Part shown: one piece after another, positions 36,868-48,657 of the stretch
Layout of the letters: each line of letters begins with the position of its first letter
Numbering within the stretch: position 1 is the stretch's first letter
From: Heliopora coerulea
Taxonomy: Eukaryota; Cnidaria; Anthozoa; Scleralcyonacea; Helioporidae
Length of the DNA: 64,000 nt
NCBI GenBank assembly: GCA_030142905.1
Contig: JASJOG010000028.1
Span: forward strand, 124,001 to 188,000
Direction: 5' to 3'
Notes under the pieces: generated by a model
The model's input: only the letters and a program-made list of their open reading frames with translations
Databases searched by the model: none
Told to the model about the DNA's origin: nothing
Made by a program: the position numbers and the translations under genes

Positions 36868-39800
36868 TGGTCTTGAGAAAGACTGTCTATGACAGTGACA
36901 GATCTTTCAACGACCTCAGCGGCGCCCGTCTTCAGAACGAACGCCTTGATTCTGAAGATTAAGTCATTCCTGGTATGCCTCTTGCTGGTTAGTCATTAGC
37001 ATTGTTATGATGCAATAACCCTATAATATTACTAGAATTATTAATTTCATCATTATTACCGTTATGATTATTACTTTTTATTTTTACTGTTGTATTTTTT
37101 CATTGTTATACGCGTTGTTATTCGTACAGTTACTATTTTTATCAAAATTACTGTATTTTTCACTTTAAAGGACATCCTTAGTTCAAGGATTATCCCAACT
37201 GGATCGAGCCTCGGCTATGTTGCAGCATTGTGCGTCATGTGTCGTCGAACCAGGTGGCATGCGTTAATATCAAACCCGCTCTCCACACTAAAATCATCTT
37301 TAGAAACTATCGTTCGATTCGTTTCTTTGAATTCAGTGCCTTTCATTCGACATATAATGTTGCCGTTTTCGAGGATACTGGATAGCGGGGGGAATAAAGA
37401 TTTGAGTTAGTCTTACGCTTGTTGGTTAATGTAACTGCTTCATAGCAGAAGTTTTCAAAGTTGAAGACTTGAATTAAACCTTCCGCAATAAAATCAGATG
37501 TTTTGCTGGTGCGGAAAAGTTCAACGCTCAACTGTTTGCCCTAAGGAAAAATTCCTCGTAATCCGGAGTAGTTTACTAATAGTTATTAAAGTTTAGCGTT
37601 CGGGAGCTAAACTTGATGTTTTACCCGTACGTCCTCCCCACCGTATACGTATATTATATTTTGCCGTTGCTAATTTATTTTGTGCAGTTTTCCATTTGAA
37701 GACGCTTCGTTGTCGACTGGCAATTGATTTTTGCTTGGCAAATTTCTAGTCGGGGGCGACTGCAAGCGATACATTTTTATAGGCGGCGTGTGTGCCTCAC
37801 ACCCCCCTTTGCACCTTGTTGATTACGGCATTAAGACCAGGGGAGGCATTGTCCGCCATTGCTGGGAGAGATTGGATTCTTTGGATTATCCGGCTTGGAT
37901 AATCCTCGCTATCACGCGAAAACCGAACCCAATAATTAACCCTGCTACGTCCCCATTTTCAAACCCACATGAAACTAATACAAACTATTGATAAAAAGAG
38001 ACAAACGCTCCACTCAATGGTCAAGCAGTGATGCCTTGAGAGGGTTTCACACTTGGAATATTTTTTTGTCGACTAATTAAGTTCAGCGAGTCAGAATTTT
38101 ATATTTTGAACTCAGTAAAGGTCAAGATCCTGATCTAGAGTTGGCCAAAAAATACTGTCACCACGGGAACTTTATTTGCAAGGTTGACGTGGCTTTCAGT
38201 TCATTTTCTTTCCTCTTATTAATAGCGTTTTCATCTACTAATGTTGTTTACCTTACTTTGTAACTTGTTCCTTTACCTTCAAGTTTCCACCAGTTGAACA
38301 TCCACTTGTTCTCATGTACAGTTAGCTTTAAACAAAGGCAGCGCTCGTGTTTTTGTGGGTTTTTTCTTCGGATTTCTTCAATGTACAAGTCTATTTCATC
38401 TTACTTACCATTAAAATCAACTCCGCGATTTCCCCGCCAAAACTTACCAGACCGGCGAATTGCCCAGGTGGACAATATCGTAGGATTCTGGCCGCTCAGC
38501 AACTAATCAGCGTCACATCCTTATTCTGTGTCAGCGTGCATCATTACCAAGTACTGACGGTAAAACAAGCTCGTGCACATAATACGCCAGATTATACAAG
38601 CCGCATTAACGGAGTTTCACTGTATATCCATATTAGGAAGAAAGATTGTTGTAGTAAGATTCAATACCAATAGAATTAACTGAGTGGGAATGCTAATGAA
38701 GTTTCCGATGAAGATCAGTTATGGGGCAATGCCAGAGAGACCAAGCCCAACATGGTCAATTTTGTTCTAGTTATTACACAGGAAAACTGCATAGAAGTCT
38801 ACAAGATTTAGACAGTTTCACCAGATCCATCATGAAGGACAACCATTTGTTAGTGTCCTCAGTGTTTTCATTTAAGCTGATGAAAACATAATAATGAATA
38901 AATATAATAAGAAATTTACACAACTTCAGTACCAAAGTCTCAACTCTTTACTTGCTTGTTATAGATAAATTTATTATTTAAATGTAAACTGTTATCCCTA
39001 GACTTCAAGTGTTGGCCATCCATCATGAATCCAGCATAACAGGAGGTAAAACCTGTTGTGTTTAATGTAATCAAATCTAAGCATCATTCTTCTCACATGT
39101 AACAACATTAAACAGTCATCTTCAAACTGCTACAGGATCAGGAACTGAACCCTGCTGGCAGTGCTGAGAAAAATGAGTGCCTACCCATGGCATCTATAGC
39201 CTCTGAGAGCAGAATTGAATAAATGGGGTCCCAGGCCATCCATCTACAGTCTCTTTAAAACTCCTTTCAGGAGATTTTTGTATGTGGAAATGTTGTACCA
39301 GTACACATGATCAAAAATTAAAAATAACAGTTAAAAACGCAAGTTGCCAAGCTTAAGCATGAACTCTTTAACCTTCTCATGTTTACCTTAGCTGAATAAA
39401 ACTGCCTAGCATTAGCCAGAAAATGTTGAATTTTTCTTCTTCAGTGCTGCTGGTCTCAAGATGACTTCTGTTTTTTGGAACTGGTTTCAAGATCTGCAAC
39501 AAAGAGTTTAAGCAAGCAACTTGTGTGAAAACTAATGAGAGTTTGATGTCTTTTCACTGGGGGTTCTGTTGGTGTTGAAGACCATTCATTTACCATATTC
39601 TCAAGGTAGTAACAAGTCATAAATTTGTATTTGGTGATTTGGCTATTGGAGAATACTATCACTATGAAACACAATAAACTTACACACAAAAATACATGGA
39701 CTACTTAACTACTTCAGATTTCTCACAATTTATTTGAATTTAACCAATAAATAAAAACTAAAAGCATGCTGAGTTGCATGTTTTGATGTAATGCAAACAG

Positions 39801-40270
39801 GAAGAGATTGGCATTGCCTATAAGCTGACTGCTATACATGTATGTACCAGGTGGTGTAGAAGGGTTTCAACCTGACATCTTATTCCTCTTCTAGCTTAGC
39901 ATGTCAGGCGATCAGGTATAAAAGCTTCCCCTCCCCACATCAGCACTCTTCTCTACTTGTTTTATGCAGCTGGTTCCAAACCACCCCCCTTGCAATCTAG
40001 TGTTATATCATATTGCATAGGTATTTTTGCCACCAGGCAGTCACTGCCAAATCTAGAATGAATGATGTGGCTATATGGTGCATAAGTGAAAGGAAAAAAG
40101 TATTATTTTCCTAAATTTCATAGTTCTCCAATTCCATACAATTACAACATATGCAGCCTGTCACTGTACATTTTAAACAATTGTTCTAATCCTTATTTTT
40201 CAAGTTGACTGTTAATTCTTAACTCCATTCTCTCTACTAATGCTTATTAAGTTCTACAAGTCACGACTCT
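36868..40270. other. Intergenic, 3' of SWT1
   Basis: About 3.4 kb with no recognisable coding family. Short open frames near 37090-38670 lack codon-like composition or family resemblance. A possible small terminal exon for the minus-strand C1orf52-like gene (ending KKQKSS) lies around 39456-39493 but cannot be supported by homology. Confidence 0.5.
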
Positions 40271-40279
40271 GCTTGTGTA

Positions 40280-40875
40280 ACAGGAAATATGTCCCCCCAG
40301 GCCAGATTTCCCAGGAAATTTGTCCCCCCCACTTCAGAACACACAGCTTCATATTTGTTGATGTTCAGATGGATAGGTATATTTAATTTTTAAACCCAAA
40401 CATTACAGAACAGTCTATACATGCGGAGAGAACATTTAAAGAGTAACACAGGGTATATTTATTACAAATAAATTATGGTATTTAAATAGATATTTCCACA
40501 TACTAAAAAAAATACAGGGAAGTTTGCTTAACTACATAATTGTTCAACATAACTACATTAACTGTTTATTCGATGTTTAACAAAAAACATTTGCTGGAAG
40601 AAATGCAGTGTATTATGTCAAAAAGATACTAAGTTTTTTGGAGAAAATTGAAGAAATTCTTAATAAATGGTATCTCTTACTGGTCTCTCCATTTGTTTCC
40701 TACACACAATAAACAGCACAATCTATTCAATATCAAGTTCTAAACACCCTTGGCAACTTTCAAAAGCTTGGCTTCATGAATATGTTCTCAATCATTCAGT
40801 CTTAATAGGGGGGACAAAATTCCTAGGAAATTTGGCCTAGGAAAACATATTTTGGGGGGACATATTTCCTAGGAC
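40280..40875. mobile_element. ~0.6-kb MITE-like element with GGAAATATGTCCCCCC ends
   Basis: The 16-bp terminal word GGAAATATGTCCCCCC at about 40283 recurs as its exact reverse complement at about 40854-40869. The inverted homology extends inward (AATTTGTCCCCCC versus GGGGGACAAAATT) with a small gap. No transposase frame. Target duplication not clear. Confidence 0.65.
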
Positions 40876-41368
40876 ACCCTTCTATCACCCCTTATCAACT
40901 TTGTGGCCTACTTATACAATACAATTATCATATATGATTGTTCATTCTGATGCATCTGATTAACTGAATGGAATCTTATGTATGTGTTGCTAGATTAGTG
41001 AGCAAACTGAAAGCTGGAATTGTGCCTTTCAGACAACATTACATACCCCTGGACAAACAATCACATACAAGAATCATACCATGGAAATGGGCTCATACCC
41101 CATGTGTATTTGTCTGGTTGGCCAAGTTTGTCACACTATCTCATGAGGCTTCTTATGCACATCAATCATTGGAGTCACTCAGGCTAAGGGACTGCTAAGT
41201 TTCAGTATTACAGCTTGGGCTAAAATTTCAGCCTGGGTGGAAATGCTGTTCATTTGATGACAATTTTTTATGGAATCCTATGTGTGCCCACATGCTGAAT
41301 TTCTTGTTAGCTGACTGTAAATTATCCAGCCTGGAAAGATCCAGCAGTCTAAAAAATCTTTTCCATAC

Positions 41369-41873
41369 CTTGAGCACCAGCAGGTGTTTCTTCACTTGTG
41401 TTTGACAGATCCACCGACCTTTTACCATGAAGAAATAAATGTCTCTTTGTTTCACTGATTTCTCTTTTATACTTTACGGGTGCACCTGTAATAGTCGCTT
41501 CAGTCCTCTCAGCTGAGGACAGGTCTACAGTTTCACCTGGATATGACGCACTAGAATACTGATACAAAGGTTCATATCGTTTTGACAAAGAACTCCAGTC
41601 AATATCTGCGTCTTCCACAGGTTTGTCCAAGAATTTTGGTTTCTGTACAGTTGCAAAAAGTGTACTGGGTGAAGGTAGCTTCTTTTCATTACTTGGTTCA
41701 ACAGATGCATTACAGTCCGCTGTCTTTTCGGTTGTTAAATCTTCGTCACTATCTGATTCTGATGAGGTGTCAGTGTCATCCGCTGTAAAGAAAGAAAGTC
41801 CCTTTTGATGTTGATCGGGTTGCTTGGAATTAGTATCACATTCAATCGAATCTTCTTCGTTAGAAATAGACAT
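41369..41873 (-). CDS. C1orf52-like (UPF0690) protein, first exon
   Basis: The minus-strand frame starts at ATG 41871-41873 and runs 168 codons to a donor CAAG-GTATGG at 41368-41369. The remaining exons should lie to the left but were not recognised. The protein is acidic at the start (SSESDSDEDL) and then has KLPSPSTLFATVQKPKFL and ADIDWSSLSKRYE. This fits the KLPxPxxLF-x-V-x-x-PxFL-(x)n-IDW signature of the vertebrate C1orf52 family, whose function is poorly known (nuclear, RNA-associated in proteomic lists). The family call rests on this short motif, so it is moderate. It is transcribed away from the C9orf78 gene. Confidence 0.55.
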
Positions 41874-42199
41874 ATTTTACTAGGTCTCGGGGCTTGACTC
41901 GAGAAGAACTATCCACTTTTCACTGTGATGAGTAAAAGTTGCCATCAAGTTGAACCAGTTTTGCATAAATTTCAGGCAAACCAAGTGGTGTGTTCTGTAA
42001 AGAATTTCCACACGAACTACTAAATAGGTCATTTGTGTGGTTTGCTGATTATTCGGAGACGATCGTATTCCGACAACAATACGACCAGTTTCACGGCTTG
42101 TCGCGAGCAGTAATACAAAATGGCGGAGTGTTTTTAGTGTTTTTGCGTTTCATGAGTTGGTAAATTTGTAAGCTGTAATTTTAGATTTTTTGAGACAAA
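41874..42199. promoter_or_regulatory. Shared bidirectional promoter region
   Basis: 326 bp separate the two start codons. A YY1-type AAAATGGCGGAG motif lies at 42117-42128, about 75 bp upstream of the plus-strand start. No TATA box is obvious, as usual for housekeeping divergent pairs. Confidence 0.5.
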
Positions 42200-44486
42200 A
42201 TGAGCAAACGTAACTATCGAAAACGTCTCCAGGTTGAAGAAGACAAGGATCAGAATGGTTCTGAAGAGGAAGGAAGTGTTTCGGAGAATCTGGAAGAAAG
42301 AAAAGAATTGCAAAAACTTCGTAAGCGTCAAAAAGGGGTAAGCGCCTCAGGGCTTGCTCTGGGTAATTCCTTGCCTCGCGAGAAAGAGGTCGAAGCTGAT
42401 CCTTTTAAAGCCAAGACTGGCGGACTGTGGGACATGGATATTATAAAAGACAGAGACAGAGATCGAGAAGGCGAGGAGAAGGAAAGGTCCATATCCCTGG
42501 GCAGCAGTTTCGCCGTCGAAACGAACAGGCGAGACGAAGATACGCACATGTTGAAGTATATCGAAGAACAAATGAACAGAAGGAGAGGAGAGGATGAAGA
42601 AGATACGCCTAAGCCTAAGTAAGTCTTGGCACTTGTGGTGTCATACAGTTTACAATACCCTGAGCCCGCGATGTCAAATCCTAACTCTTAACTCCAACCA
42701 TAATGCTAACCCTGACCCAATATTCTAACCTTAATCCTAACTGTAATGGTAAACACTAACCCTAACCTTAATGAATTACTAATCCTACCAATAATGATTG
42801 ATAACCATAACAGTATCAGTATTGCTGACCACCAATCCTGCATGGTAGTAGATGAACAATCTTCAAGCTTGATACTCAGAAAATGATTTCTGAGCCCCAG
42901 AAATCTGAGCCCCTAAAATTCTGAGCCATTAAATTCTCATTGTGAGAGTTTAGGGTTTCATTCAATGTCATGGTTATGGTTGCCAAAGATTCCTGCACCA
43001 TTTCCTGAACCTTAGCCAAAGGGTAGTGAAAGTATCAATCCCTTCATATTCCATGATTCTATACTTAAACATGAATGTTCGTAGGAATTTAAACCCTTTA
43101 CAAGCCAAGCTTGAAATCTTATGGGATGTCAGTGTGCCCAAAGTGGCTGCCAAGCCATAAGATACAGTTGTTTATGAATTGCTATCACTTAAATTTTATT
43201 CCCAGCCATTATGTAGTAGAGCTATTACAGTGGTTTACAGGTTATACAGTGTTAAGAAAGATCCATTTGACTGCTGAGCTGTCTGTAAATATGGAAATGA
43301 AAGGCTTATGCTTTGGTCATGTCCTATGCACACTTTTCTTACAACAAACCCATATCTGAGACTGCAAACCAATACTATAATTCTCACCATAACCCTTTGA
43401 AGGGCAAGGTTGCATGATAGAATTTTGATCTGGCTGACCCCAGATGATTTTGTCTGAGTGGAACATCTGTTTCCTAATGTGTTGACATCCTCCTGGTTTT
43501 ATCTTTCGCTAGAATAATTAGAAGTATGAGTCATGTTTCCCTGTAAATCTCCCTGGTGTCCAGGGCTGCCGAGAGGGGTGGGGCAGGAGGGGCAACTTGC
43601 CCTGGGTCCCCTACTTGATAGGGTCCCCCTAAAATGTTTGAGCTTTAAGTTTTTGACATAACGAGGAGTAAAGACAGTGACATAACAGATGGCAGTTGGG
43701 TTAGAGCAATGGTTACTGCCCTCAAAATGCAGGGAAACAGCATTTCAGAGCGTTGGAGCCCCAAAAGGGAGATGGGGCCCCCTAACACAAACTTCGTAAA
43801 GGCCCTCATCAGCTCCATAATTATGTCACTGATTTAGGGTTACATTATGACGTAATCAAGGGTCCCTAATTGATATTTTGCCCCGGGCCCCACAAAACCT
43901 CTCGGCGACCCTGCTGGTGTCTCCATTTTTAGAATGCTTTAAATCTTAAATCTTAATATAGTCATTTTAAGTGTCAACACATGTCCAATCATTGATAAGA
44001 TCACTATTCTAAACATTGATCTGACTAGGGTAAAATCCAAAGAAGATGCCCTTTATGAACTCCCTGAAAAGTTGAAAGTGAAGTCAAAGCTGAAACAGTC
44101 AGAAGAGATGTTATCAAATCAGATGCTATCTGGCATACCTGAGGTTAACCTTGGCATTCAAGCCAAGATACGAAACATTGAAGCAACAGAAGAAGCAAAA
44201 AGGAAAATTATTGAAGAACGACAAAACAAGAAGAATCAAGGCCCATCCATCATGGTTCCCACCAATGTTGCTGTTGATTTTGTGCAACATAACAGATGTA
44301 AGTTAGTTTTTCATTTAATGTGACAGGCCTTTTTGTGAGCAAAAACGACGCACGTGTGGTGATTCACACGCGTAAATCAACTTGATGATTCTTGGTGGAG
44401 TCTGCCAGTACTTGTACCTTCATTTGCATGCAGTACTTTAATCAACAACACAATCTGTCACCATGCAACAAGTCATCTGGTTTCAT

Positions 44487-44566
<80 letters not shown>

Positions 44567-45787
44567 GTAGATACATACATACATACATACATACATACAT
44601 ACATACATACATACATACATACATACATACATACATAGATACATAGATACATAGATACATAGATAGATAACTTTATTTAAACATGTTAACCTCGTCAACT
44701 TAAGCTGATTTCCACGAAGGACGTGTACAACAATAGAAATGTAATAGGTATACTAAATATAGTAAGAGAAATCTATATTACAAATGTATACGATATAGTA
44801 AAAGTAGTAACGGAAATGTTTCTTCTGCATTGCAGAAGATTGAATTAGGTTCATTAACAGCCATCTCCTTAACCCATTAAGGGGTAAGGGCATACTTTTG
44901 CTCTGGCTAATACCAGACGATTTTACTCATCAAGGGAATGAGTCCTGCCACTTAATGAGTTAAATTAATTTGTTGGGTCACTGTTAGCAGGTGTCTTTGA
45001 AACAGCAACCACTAGTCACTCAAACATGTATTCTACTACCTAATTAAGGTGTAAATGAGTACCAGGCTGTGGTATACTATGACTGTTTTACTCAAGGGTG
45101 TCACATCCTGGTTTCTCTATTACCAACCAACCTAGCATCTTTTACTAACCAACCTTGCATGTTTTGCCAACCAAAAGAGTACATGTAATTTTTTACTGTA
45201 TGTTATGCACATGTCAAAGTTAAACCCAACAACTTTCCATATTACGGACCAATTTACCAAAAAATAAGGAGTGTTGCACACCTGCACCTCTGGCATGGCA
45301 TGGTATGCCCTTGGTGCCAGTTGGACAGTTATCCCTGGTGTCAAGCGTCTCTGTAGTGCCAACAATATGATCTACTGCCACGCGAACCAATGAAGTTGAG
45401 CCGTAACAAAAGACTAACCTCCCAGAAAAGTAATTATTTAGATTAACACAGCTAAGGTTAGGTAACTAGCTCAGAGTAAGTACGTAGCTGTTTCTGGCTG
45501 GACTTCTCTGTTTCAATTTCTTTATTGTAGTTTATGATGAACGGAAGAATGTGGAATTAGAAAAGAAGAAGCTCATAAAGCAGGCCAAAGAGAAGGAGCA
45601 ATGCAAACCTCAAGGACCAACCGTAACTGCTGAAAGTCTAGGAGTTGGTCTGGATGTTGGAGATGGTTCATTGAACGGTCCGGCGTCAGGTTACAAGAAT
45701 ACTAAGACTGACGTGGACAAGGCCTCGGATGACTTCTATTTCGAGAAATTTAAAAATCGGACAAGGGACTCGTGGAGATACCGCTAG
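42200..45787 (+). CDS. C9orf78: C9orf78 / TLS1 homologue (spliceosome-associated)
   Basis: Exons 42200-42618, 44029-44297 and 45531-45787 join in frame to 314 residues (human about 289). Conserved blocks: LRKRQKGVSASGLALG, DPFKAKTGGLWDM, SFAVETNRRDEDTHMLKYIE, then EEMLSNQMLSGIPEVNLGI and VPTNVAVDFVQHNRF across the second intron, and the C-terminal ASDDFYFEKFKNR. C9orf78, the Tls1 family, associates with the spliceosomal helicase BRR2 and helps 3' splice-site choice; fission-yeast Tls1 affects telomere gene splicing. Start codon and both junctions are supported by alignment to the family. The C-terminus has a short extra tail (TRDSWRYR). Confidence 0.93.
43561..43913. mobile_element. hAT-like MITE (353 bp) with exact 8-bp target duplication
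   Basis: Ends CAGGGCTGCCGAGAGG and CCTCTCGGCGACCCTG are inverted with one transposed pair. The 8-bp CTGGTGTC is repeated exactly at 43553-43560 and 43914-43921. Both features are diagnostic of hAT elements. No coding frame. Lies in C9orf78 intron 1. Confidence 0.85.
44487..44670. repeat. GATA and ACAT tetranucleotide microsatellite
   Basis: About 90 bp of AGAT repeats followed by about 80 bp of ACAT repeats, then a few mixed units. C9orf78 intron 2. The YLSI/YVCM open frames are artefacts. Confidence 0.95.
44873..44962. repeat. Dispersed ~90-bp foldback repeat, copy 3
   Basis: Best preserved copy: TTAACCCATTAAG at the left and CTTAATGAGTTAA at the right are inverted, with TTTTGCTCTGGCTAATACC and GACGATTTTACTC between. 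Confidence 0.65.
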
Positions 45788-45969
45788 GTTTGTGACACAA
45801 ACAAAACGTTGTGAGGTAATTATTTCACAAATCCTTTCAATTATTTTTTAAAAGCTGTTTACACGGGCGATTTTTGATGCGGTATTTAGCCTCCTGACAC
45901 ATGCTATCGAGTAGATTGACTTGCGGATCATTTGTGCAAAGGTATAAGGTACATTATTACATGGCTGAG

Positions 45970-46490
45970 TTCGCTATCCGGTCTGTACGCAAAATGACGC
46001 ATGCTGATTGGATGCCTAGTCGTGCAATAAGTTTTTCGTACAGACCGGCTAGTTTCGGCGGGAAAATTTCCGAGTTGATTTGAAGAAAAACAAGCGAGAT
46101 TCAGGCACGTTTTACAGAAGATTTATAAAAACAAACTACAAAAAAGAAGTTAAATGTTACCAACGATAACTTGAGCAGAAAACTAGATGAATAGATGCAA
46201 AAAACCTCGAAGAAATAGCAAAAAACAAGCAAGTAAACCTAAGCCGCTAACTCACGAACACAAAGCTTCGTTAAAACCGATGAAGAAAAGAGCCAAAAGC
46301 CATATAGTGAATTCCTTATTAACCTCGTTTGTTCGGTCTGTACGGAAAAGTATTTCTCCTCGGTTTTTTTTGCACAGACCTCGCTCTTTCGTCGCTCGGT
46401 CTGTACGAAAACCTCAGGCAAATACTTTTCCTTGCAGACCTCACACTCGGTTAATAAGTAATCAATACTTTACTGAATTGTTTACTCAAT
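45970..46490. repeat. Repeat cluster with CGGTCTGTACG inverted words
   Basis: CGGTCTGTACG at about 45978 is mirrored by CGTACAGACCG at 46036. GGTCTGTACG recurs near 46336 and 46401, and CAGACCTC at 46375 and 46436. Shares blocks with 29830-30240. No gene. Confidence 0.5.
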
Positions 46491-46647
46491 TGCATGCTTC
46501 AGGATGAGAAAAATCGCAAGGAGAATCGTCCGTGTAAAGAGCTCTTTATGCTTGTTGCACATGTCAGAATGACCGCAAGATAATTTGGTCGCGAGGAAAT
46601 GTAGAATAGACTTCACCTATCCATGTTTTGAACAACGGAACTAAAGT

Positions 46648-47128
46648 TTATCTGCTAAATGTACAATCCGGTGGATAGCTCCGCGATTCAGCAGACAAAA
46701 TTTTTAAACATCTCTCGGTCTTTCCAATGTATGAATTTGAGCAACCAGGACATGTAATCTGGTAGATAATTTTCGACTTTGAAAGTTTTGGGATGTTGTC
46801 TTTATTCGGAAAAAAGTAAGCAATCTTTTTGTTTTCATAAATGACCATAAAGTTGACAGGTTGTGTCAGGTTACGCCAGATTTTCTTTATGCATTTTTTG
46901 AGAAGAGTTTCTCCTCGTTTACCAAGATATGGAATACGCATCCAAATTTTTGGGCCTGTCATCGTTTTCATGGTCAAAAGAGCTTAGCTGTTCTCGTTGG
47001 TTTGAATGCTTACCTCTTAGTTTGGCTGTAAGTAAGGATCTGATGGCGCGGGGAAATCCATTCCAAGACATGAATGCTTTAAGCTTGGTTATCTGATTCT
47101 CAAATAGTTGATTGTTGCTGCAAATCAT
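46648..47128 (-). pseudogene. PLE fragment (RT C-terminus to GIY-YIG), minus strand
   Basis: Two frames join: MSWNGFPRAIRSLL, then after a shift IWMRIPYLGKRGETLLKKCIKKI, then NIPKLSKSKIIYQITCPGC and the GIY-YIG start SNSYIGKTERCLK. This is the region linking the PLE reverse transcriptase to its endonuclease. Frameshifted and truncated. Confidence 0.8.
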
Positions 47129-47193
47129 AAAGGCGCGGTGAAATAGTGACTTAACCCAGGCAGTTTTGCGTTACAATGGTTCGAAACTCGTAA

Positions 47194-47663
47194 AATTAGT
47201 GTACTGTGAAAACAAATATGAAAACAACAAGATTGCTTACTTTCTTCCAAATAAAGACAAAATCCCAAAACTATCAAAGTCGAAAATTATCTATCAGATT
47301 ACATGTCCTGGTTGCTCAAATTCATACATAGGAAAGACCGAGAGATGTTTAAAAAGCAGACTTCTCGAGCATTCCGATCGAACTAAAAGTGCTGTCGGAC
47401 ATCATTTCTGTAACTGAGGAAACGTTCGGCATATTGTCGACATGCATCATCTCTTTGACCGCCTTAACGACAAAACAACTGACTCAGACGATGTTTCTAT
47501 TTTTATTTCTAATCTTATCATTAATGACTCTCGAATTGTTTTCGCTCCCAATCCTCGAACATCTAACTTTCTTTTATTTCTTGAAGCTCTTTGTATTAAA
47601 CATAAGTCGCCTGCGCTGAATACAGGTCTCAAAGCCAGCAAAGAACTTATGCTTTTTCCTTAA
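47194..47663 (+). pseudogene. PLE fragment (GIY-YIG end), plus strand, inverted relative to its neighbour
   Basis: Same family as 46648-47128: IPKLSKSKIIYQITCPGC, SNSYIGKTERCLKSRLLEHS. A TGA at 47416 interrupts it. A one-frame change then continues HIVDMHHLFDRLNDKTTDSDD to the natural end at about 47661. Head-to-head with the minus-strand copy. Confidence 0.8.
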
Positions 47664-47814
47664 TGTTCTCATCTGGTCGTTTTTCTTCCTGTCACAACAC
47701 GTACATGCCTCCACATAAATCACTCCTTGTCAGTTGCTGTCGGCTCAGATGTGAATTCCTTCCGTATGATGTCACTGTAGACCTTATATAAGACACTGCG
47801 TATTTGTAATTAGT

Positions 47815-47935
47815 TAGTCTGACGATGATTTTGTAATAAAATCTAAATATCACAAACTCATTTCTCGTCTTGTTTCAATCTATATCTTGGATTTTTCAAG
47901 ATGCTAATCTTCGGATTATGTTTTGTTTTATATTT
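47815..47935 (+). repeat. PLE terminal piece with hammerhead-like remnant
   Basis: CTGACGA then an AT-rich stem II (GATTTTG with AAAATC) and TAA-ATAT-C, where the canonical G12 is T. The same block, better preserved, recurs at 49871-50005. Probably the PLE 3' terminal repeat. Confidence 0.5.
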
Positions 47936-48335
47936 TTTCAAAATGTATCTCATTGGTCAACTTCTACTGTCAATCATTGTCAACGGAAATTGCCTACCAA
48001 AAGGATAAGAGACGCTCTTTCCCCAACAAGCAGAGGAGAGAAAAGCGAGTAGAAACAGACATCAAGAAGAGAACCTGAAGTCAGAAGAACTTTTTGCTAG
48101 AACTGACCATTAATTGAACATTCGTAAATCTTAGTTATCGTGTATTGTTCGGTGATACTAATAAAGATCCTGCTCCTCGCTGATAAACGTGGCTCTACCC
48201 ATAACTAACATAAGACTTAAACGCATCGACAGCTAATCTTTGCGACTTGGGCGATTGATGAACCAGGCGGAAATCGTAGGCGAAGTACAAATAAAATAGC
48301 CTAGCAAAATACAGGCATAGTGATGGTTTATTGAA
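47931..48335. repeat. Duplicated block, copy 1 (paired with 55743-56338)
   Basis: About 400 bp nearly identical to 55743-56338, apart from a 175-bp insertion in the latter. Contains AATAAAGATCCTGCTCCTCG. No coding frame stands out. May be the left part of the KLHL tandem duplication. Confidence 0.75.
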
Positions 48336-48372
48336 TCTAACGTTTCGTTGCAACGTGCAACATCATCAGAGA
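48336..48372 (-). ncRNA. Hammerhead-ribozyme-like motif at PLE edge (minus strand)
   Basis: Minus strand: TCT, canonical core CTGATGA, extra T, stem II GTTGC/GCAAC with a 5-nt loop, GAA, palindromic ACGT, T, AGA. Core complete; stem I is only 3 bp. Sits 3' of the minus-strand PLE at 48658-49200. A decayed second copy (GAA changed to AAA) is at about 48521-48562. Confidence 0.6.
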
Positions 48373-48657
48373 ATGAATGGTTATGTTATATGAATGGTGT
48401 ATATATATATATAGTCGCGAGCGAGGATCCAGGCGGGAATCTCAATTTCAGAACAAATATTAATGCCCAACAAAGTACACGCAAAAAGGCCATGATTTGT
48501 AAAAGAAATAAGTTTATTAACAGCACTAACGTTTTGTTGAGTCTCGTAACATCATCAGAGTATGAATAAATTAAACGGGTATTGTATTTACAAGGTCAGA
48601 GATATAAAGTAGGTGTTATATTACAAGATGTATGGGAAACGGAAATGGATAGAGCGG

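Noticed and set aside
36900..36945. CTGAAGA/GAAAGATC hammerhead-like block
   Set aside because: Stem I and III do not pair; kept only as a relative of 28950-28992.
37090..38673. Several 60-108-codon frames 3' of SWT1
   Set aside because: No family resemblance, no splice-site support, AT-rich random composition.
42690..42780. Telomere-like CCCTAA words
   Set aside because: Only scattered, interrupted words, not an array.
44442..44698. Poly-YLSI and YVCM open frames
   Set aside because: Product of the tetranucleotide microsatellite.
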